A stretch of 64,000 bases of DNA, from assembly GCA_027186245.1 (NCBI GenBank), contig CP114498.1, positions 317,501 through 381,500 on the forward strand, given 5' to 3'. The notes under the pieces are model-generated. The model worked only from the letters and a program-made list of their open reading frames with translations, made no database searches and was not told the origin of the DNA. The stretch comes from Coriaria nepalensis (Eukaryota; Streptophyta; Magnoliopsida; Cucurbitales; Coriariaceae). Below, piece by piece: positions 61,418-64,000 of the stretch; positions within the stretch are counted from its first letter, which is position 1, and the number at the start of each line of letters is the position of its first letter. Made by a program: the position numbers and the translations under genes.

Positions 61418-62188
61418 CTAGTAATTAGAAGATCGCTGAATGGGACCCCAATTAGCCATCGGACGGTTCATCAGGCCCGGATGAACCCCATTGTTGATCG
61501 CGTTTGCCATATCAACACCTTCATTACCAGCTTCACGAACGTTGTTGTTACTCGGCAGCCGGTCGAACGATGGGTTCGAAAACGTGGCCAGAGTAACCAA
61601 CACAAGGCTGGCGGCAACAACTTTCCCGCCAACAATGCCGCCAAAAATATGGCCCGGGCCCTGCGAGCCGACGAGAGAGATGACAAACGACGACGAATTA
61701 TAATTCGGGGTCGATACACACGAGCCTGCGAGGGACAGGATGGTGGAGGGACCGGGAAACATCAGAAGAGATTGCGACGATGCCATTGATTGCTTGATCG
61801 GCACGTTGGAGACAGACCCGGAAGCGCTTAGCACGCATAACCCGACTCGATTTCGTATACCGTACTGAATGATGGATTCTATGACGTCGGAACCGGGAGC
61901 AATTTCAATGAAAGCGGGCTTCATGAAGGACTGATCGGCGCCAACGACGGCGTTGGAGTTGACGACGGGTGGTTTGGGTTTGTTTTTGGAGCCAAGGGGT
62001 CGTCCTCGCTTTTTTGAGAAGAGCTTTTCTTGAGCTTGATCTTGTTCATGGTCTGAGTTCATATGTTCTCCGGATGCAGAAGATGGAATTATAGGGAGGT
62101 GGTCAGCGGCGGTAGGGGGGACGGCTGAGAGAGGGCTGTAGTGGGAGCCGGAGGAAGAGGGAGAGAGTGCACCGCCGTAGTCTGACAT
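61418..62188 (-). CDS. AT-hook motif nuclear-localized (AHL) protein with divergent PPC core
   Basis: A single intronless frame of 256 residues; ATG at 62188. A Ser/Pro-rich N-terminus is followed by one type-I AT-hook (KKRGRPLGSKNKPKPP, about residues 59-74), which grips the minor groove of AT-rich DNA. A PPC/DUF296 domain follows (about 88-210; IEIAPGSDVIESIIQYGIRN, LCVLSASGSVSNV, GIVGGKVVAAS, LATFSNPSFDRLP). One AT-hook and no intron fit clade-A AHLs, which form trimers and repress or modulate growth and development genes in the nucleus. The core loop that is usually G-R-F-E-I-L reads G-P-S-T-I-L here, so partner binding may differ. Intact reading frame; promoter not analysed. Confidence 0.88.
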   Translation of the reverse strand: MSDYGGALSPSSSGSHYSPLSAVPPTAADHLPIIPSSASGEHMNSDHEQDQAQEKLFSKKRGRPLGSKNKPKPPVVNSNAVVGADQSFMKPAFIEIAPGSDVIESIIQYGIRNRVGLCVLSASGSVSNVPIKQSMASSQSLLMFPGPSTILSLAGSCVSTPNYNSSSFVISLVGSQGPGHIFGGIVGGKVVAASLVLVTLATFSNPSFDRLPSNNNVREAGNEGVDMANAINNGVHPGLMNRPMANWGPIQRSSNY

Positions 62189-63842
62189 TGATGGGATTCT
62201 TTGACATGCAAAGAAGCCGAAAGGATTGGTAGAGTAGAGTAGAGGTAGGAGTAGGAAAGGGTTTTATAAAATTATTAAATATTTATAGAGATCAGTTTCC
62301 TGACTTCTTTTCAGGAGAGATTGTAGGGCCGAATGGGCCCATAGAGTGGGACCCTCAAAGAAAGTAAATAGGTTTTAATATTCAAGAGTGAGAGAGAAAA
62401 ATGGCAGGTTAAAAGTGACAAGTTGTACTCATATATTAATATTACGTTGGATAAAGAAAAACATGTTATATATTTAATTTTATTTATTAAATTATAAAAA
62501 TTATATAAAAATATGTTATATATTTAATTTTATTTATTAAATTATAAAAATTATATAAAAATAAGTTATATATAAAAAAATCTCCTAATAAAAATTTTGG
62601 ACAACGAGAAAGACATAAAATGGAAGGATTTTGATTTGATTTAAATTTAGATTATATTATTTGATTGATGGGTTATCTTATAAGAATTATCATCACGTAA
62701 AGGTGGTAAAATGAGTTAGGTCAGTATAGATATGGAGGTGCAGCCTGTTTGGGGCCTAGCTCGTACTTATTTTACTAAATAACAGTTTTTAAAATTTATT
62801 TATTTTTAATTTTAATTATTAATTATATTACTTTTTTAAATTATTAAATAAAAACTCATAAATAATTTATTAAAAAAAAAAAAAAAAAAAAAAGCTTAGG
62901 TCCACAGGGATACGGTGCCTTAACGGGCCCGTGCTGAGAGTGGCACTTCACGTATACAACCCATTTACTATCTGTGCCGTAGCCTAACGCTGCAGGGCAC
63001 ATTTTGCCACTTCTTCCCTTTCATAGAACGGATGCGATTATCCTCTCTTCTAAGCAGTGGGGCTTTTTTTCTTTTTCTTTTGGGCCAAGGAATAGTATGT
63101 TCCTTGCTCCACAAGTAACTCAATATAAGCACAAGGAAAGCCCACGATCTTTTCAAATGGACTACTTCCAAATGTATTCGACACATTTAAGCAAAACATC
63201 TTCAATTCTAGTTTAATAATCACAACATACTATACAACAAGAAATGTAGGGCCATGTTGTCACAAGCATGTGTTATTTTTTCCAATATGTATGCTGTTCA
63301 AGTCTTTGTTCATTTTCCCCAACAAGTTGGCTTCCTTGGATTCCAACTACTTTTCATGTTTCTGGTGCCCTAATTTTGGGCTGCCTTTTTCAATTATGCT
63401 CTCAAACATGTATTGAATATGAGTCTCAATCCGCCCCCCCCACTGCCTTTTTCCTACCCTTGATCTTGACTTGAAATCCATTACCACTTGAAAAATTCTT
63501 CCTAAAACCTTAACTACTTTATTTTAAGCACAAATCACAATCATTACAACTGTATTGAGAGAACAAAACACCCACAACTTCAAGATTTCTAGCTAAAAGA
63601 ATCTATAAGTCTCAGACAGTACCTACAATTAGAAATCATTTGGAGAAACAGTGGGGAAATCCGTAGAACTTAGAAACTAGTTGGTCGGCTAATCTTAGTT
63701 CGATAAAGAAGTAAGAAAAACTGCAGAAGGAGTAGTGGTCATCATAGCCCTGATAATGGAGGTTGCTGAAATGAACTGTAAAGCAGAAAATACATCTAGA
63801 CTTGAACATGTTAGACAAGCTCATAAATACCAGTACTTGCGT
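62189..63842. other. AHL promoter and AT-rich intergenic region
   Basis: A 60-bp unit is tandemly duplicated at 62461-62575. AT-rich tracts and an A-run (about 62873-62893) follow. The right end is the 3'UTR of the gene entering from the right. No further gene was recognised. Confidence 0.45.
62461..62575. repeat. 60-bp tandem duplication in AT-rich DNA
   Basis: The unit beginning ATGTTATATATTTAATTTTA occurs at about 62463 and again 60 bp later at 62523, almost without change. It contains no coding sequence. Confidence 0.9.
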
Positions 63843-64000
63843 TTAAAAGAATGCTCTGCTACCATAAAACACTCTTGATCCATCCTTCTTCTTCATCTTC
63901 TTCTTCTTCTCAACTTCTTCATTATTATTACTACAACTGTTATTCTCACCGCTTGAAATCACAACACCATCTTGATTTTCCTCACTCTCTGGTTTATCAA
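63843..64000 (-). CDS. C-terminus of an unidentified protein, 5' part beyond window
   Basis: A minus-strand frame enters at the right edge and ends at TAA 63843-63845. The visible 52 residues are acidic/Asn-rich (ENQDGVVISSGENN), then a Lys-rich run (EKKKKMKKKDG) and the tail SRVFYGSRAFF. The coding character is supported by codon-like composition and the clean stop followed by AT-rich DNA. No family was recognised. Confidence 0.5.
   Translation of the reverse strand, partial: DKPESEENQDGVVISSGENNSCSNNNEEVEKKKKMKKKDGSRVFYGSRAFF

Overview
The window is nuclear DNA of a eudicot plant. The genes contain many short AT-rich introns with GT/AG borders, intergenic DNA is AT-rich and full of microsatellites, and every recognisable protein belongs to an angiosperm family (FAR1-related, HSFB4, CPK17/34-type kinase, P-class PPR proteins, AHL, SMG7, ent-kaurene synthase-like, hydroxyproline O-arabinosyltransferase). 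I cannot name the species. I see no organelle, bacterial or viral segment.

0-16 kb. Five minus-strand protein genes: a FAR1-RELATED SEQUENCE protein running off the left edge, the chloroplast Holliday-junction resolvase MOC1, an F-box protein, the class-B heat-shock factor HSFB4, and a LAS1-like pre-rRNA processing nuclease. Between HSFB4 and LAS1 lies a non-coding gene on the plus strand: a MIR398 hairpin (12691-12806). It sits just downstream of seven GTAC copper-response cores and a TATA box.

16-30 kb. A broken plus-strand ERI1-like exonuclease/GRF zinc-finger gene and a broken minus-strand ent-kaurene-synthase-like gene are followed by an intact intronless SF3B6 (p14), a CPK17/34-type calcium-dependent kinase and a 17-repeat PPR protein (At4g28010-like).

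30-46 kb. A THA8-like PPR gene shares a divergent promoter with exosome subunit RRP41. Next come a 22-exon PH-RhoGAP (PHGAP type), mitochondrial ribosomal protein L47 (uL29m) and a secretory-type phospholipase A2.

46-64 kb. A gene-poor stretch with decayed coding-like DNA leads to SMG7, a nonsense-mediated-decay factor with probable 3'UTR introns. After it come an array of GCCGC motifs, a heavily mutated hydroxyproline O-arabinosyltransferase pseudogene, a truncated ABCG transporter pseudogene, an AT-hook/PPC protein and the 3' end of an unidentified gene.

Functional themes. Several intact genes act in RNA metabolism (RRP41, LAS1, SF3B6, SMG7, PPR proteins) and some share promoters carrying TGGGCC/T elements. 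CPK17/34 and PHGAP families are both known from cell-polarity/pollen-tube signalling, but nothing here shows co-regulation. I found no new multi-gene system. The strongest hidden signals are the copper-regulated MIR398 locus, four independent gene decays (ERI1-like, KS-like, HPAT, ABCG), the 154-bp exon/intron duplication in PHGAP, and the GCCGC array. Exon borders were read by eye from frame and splice consensus; all family names rest on recognised motifs, not on a database search.
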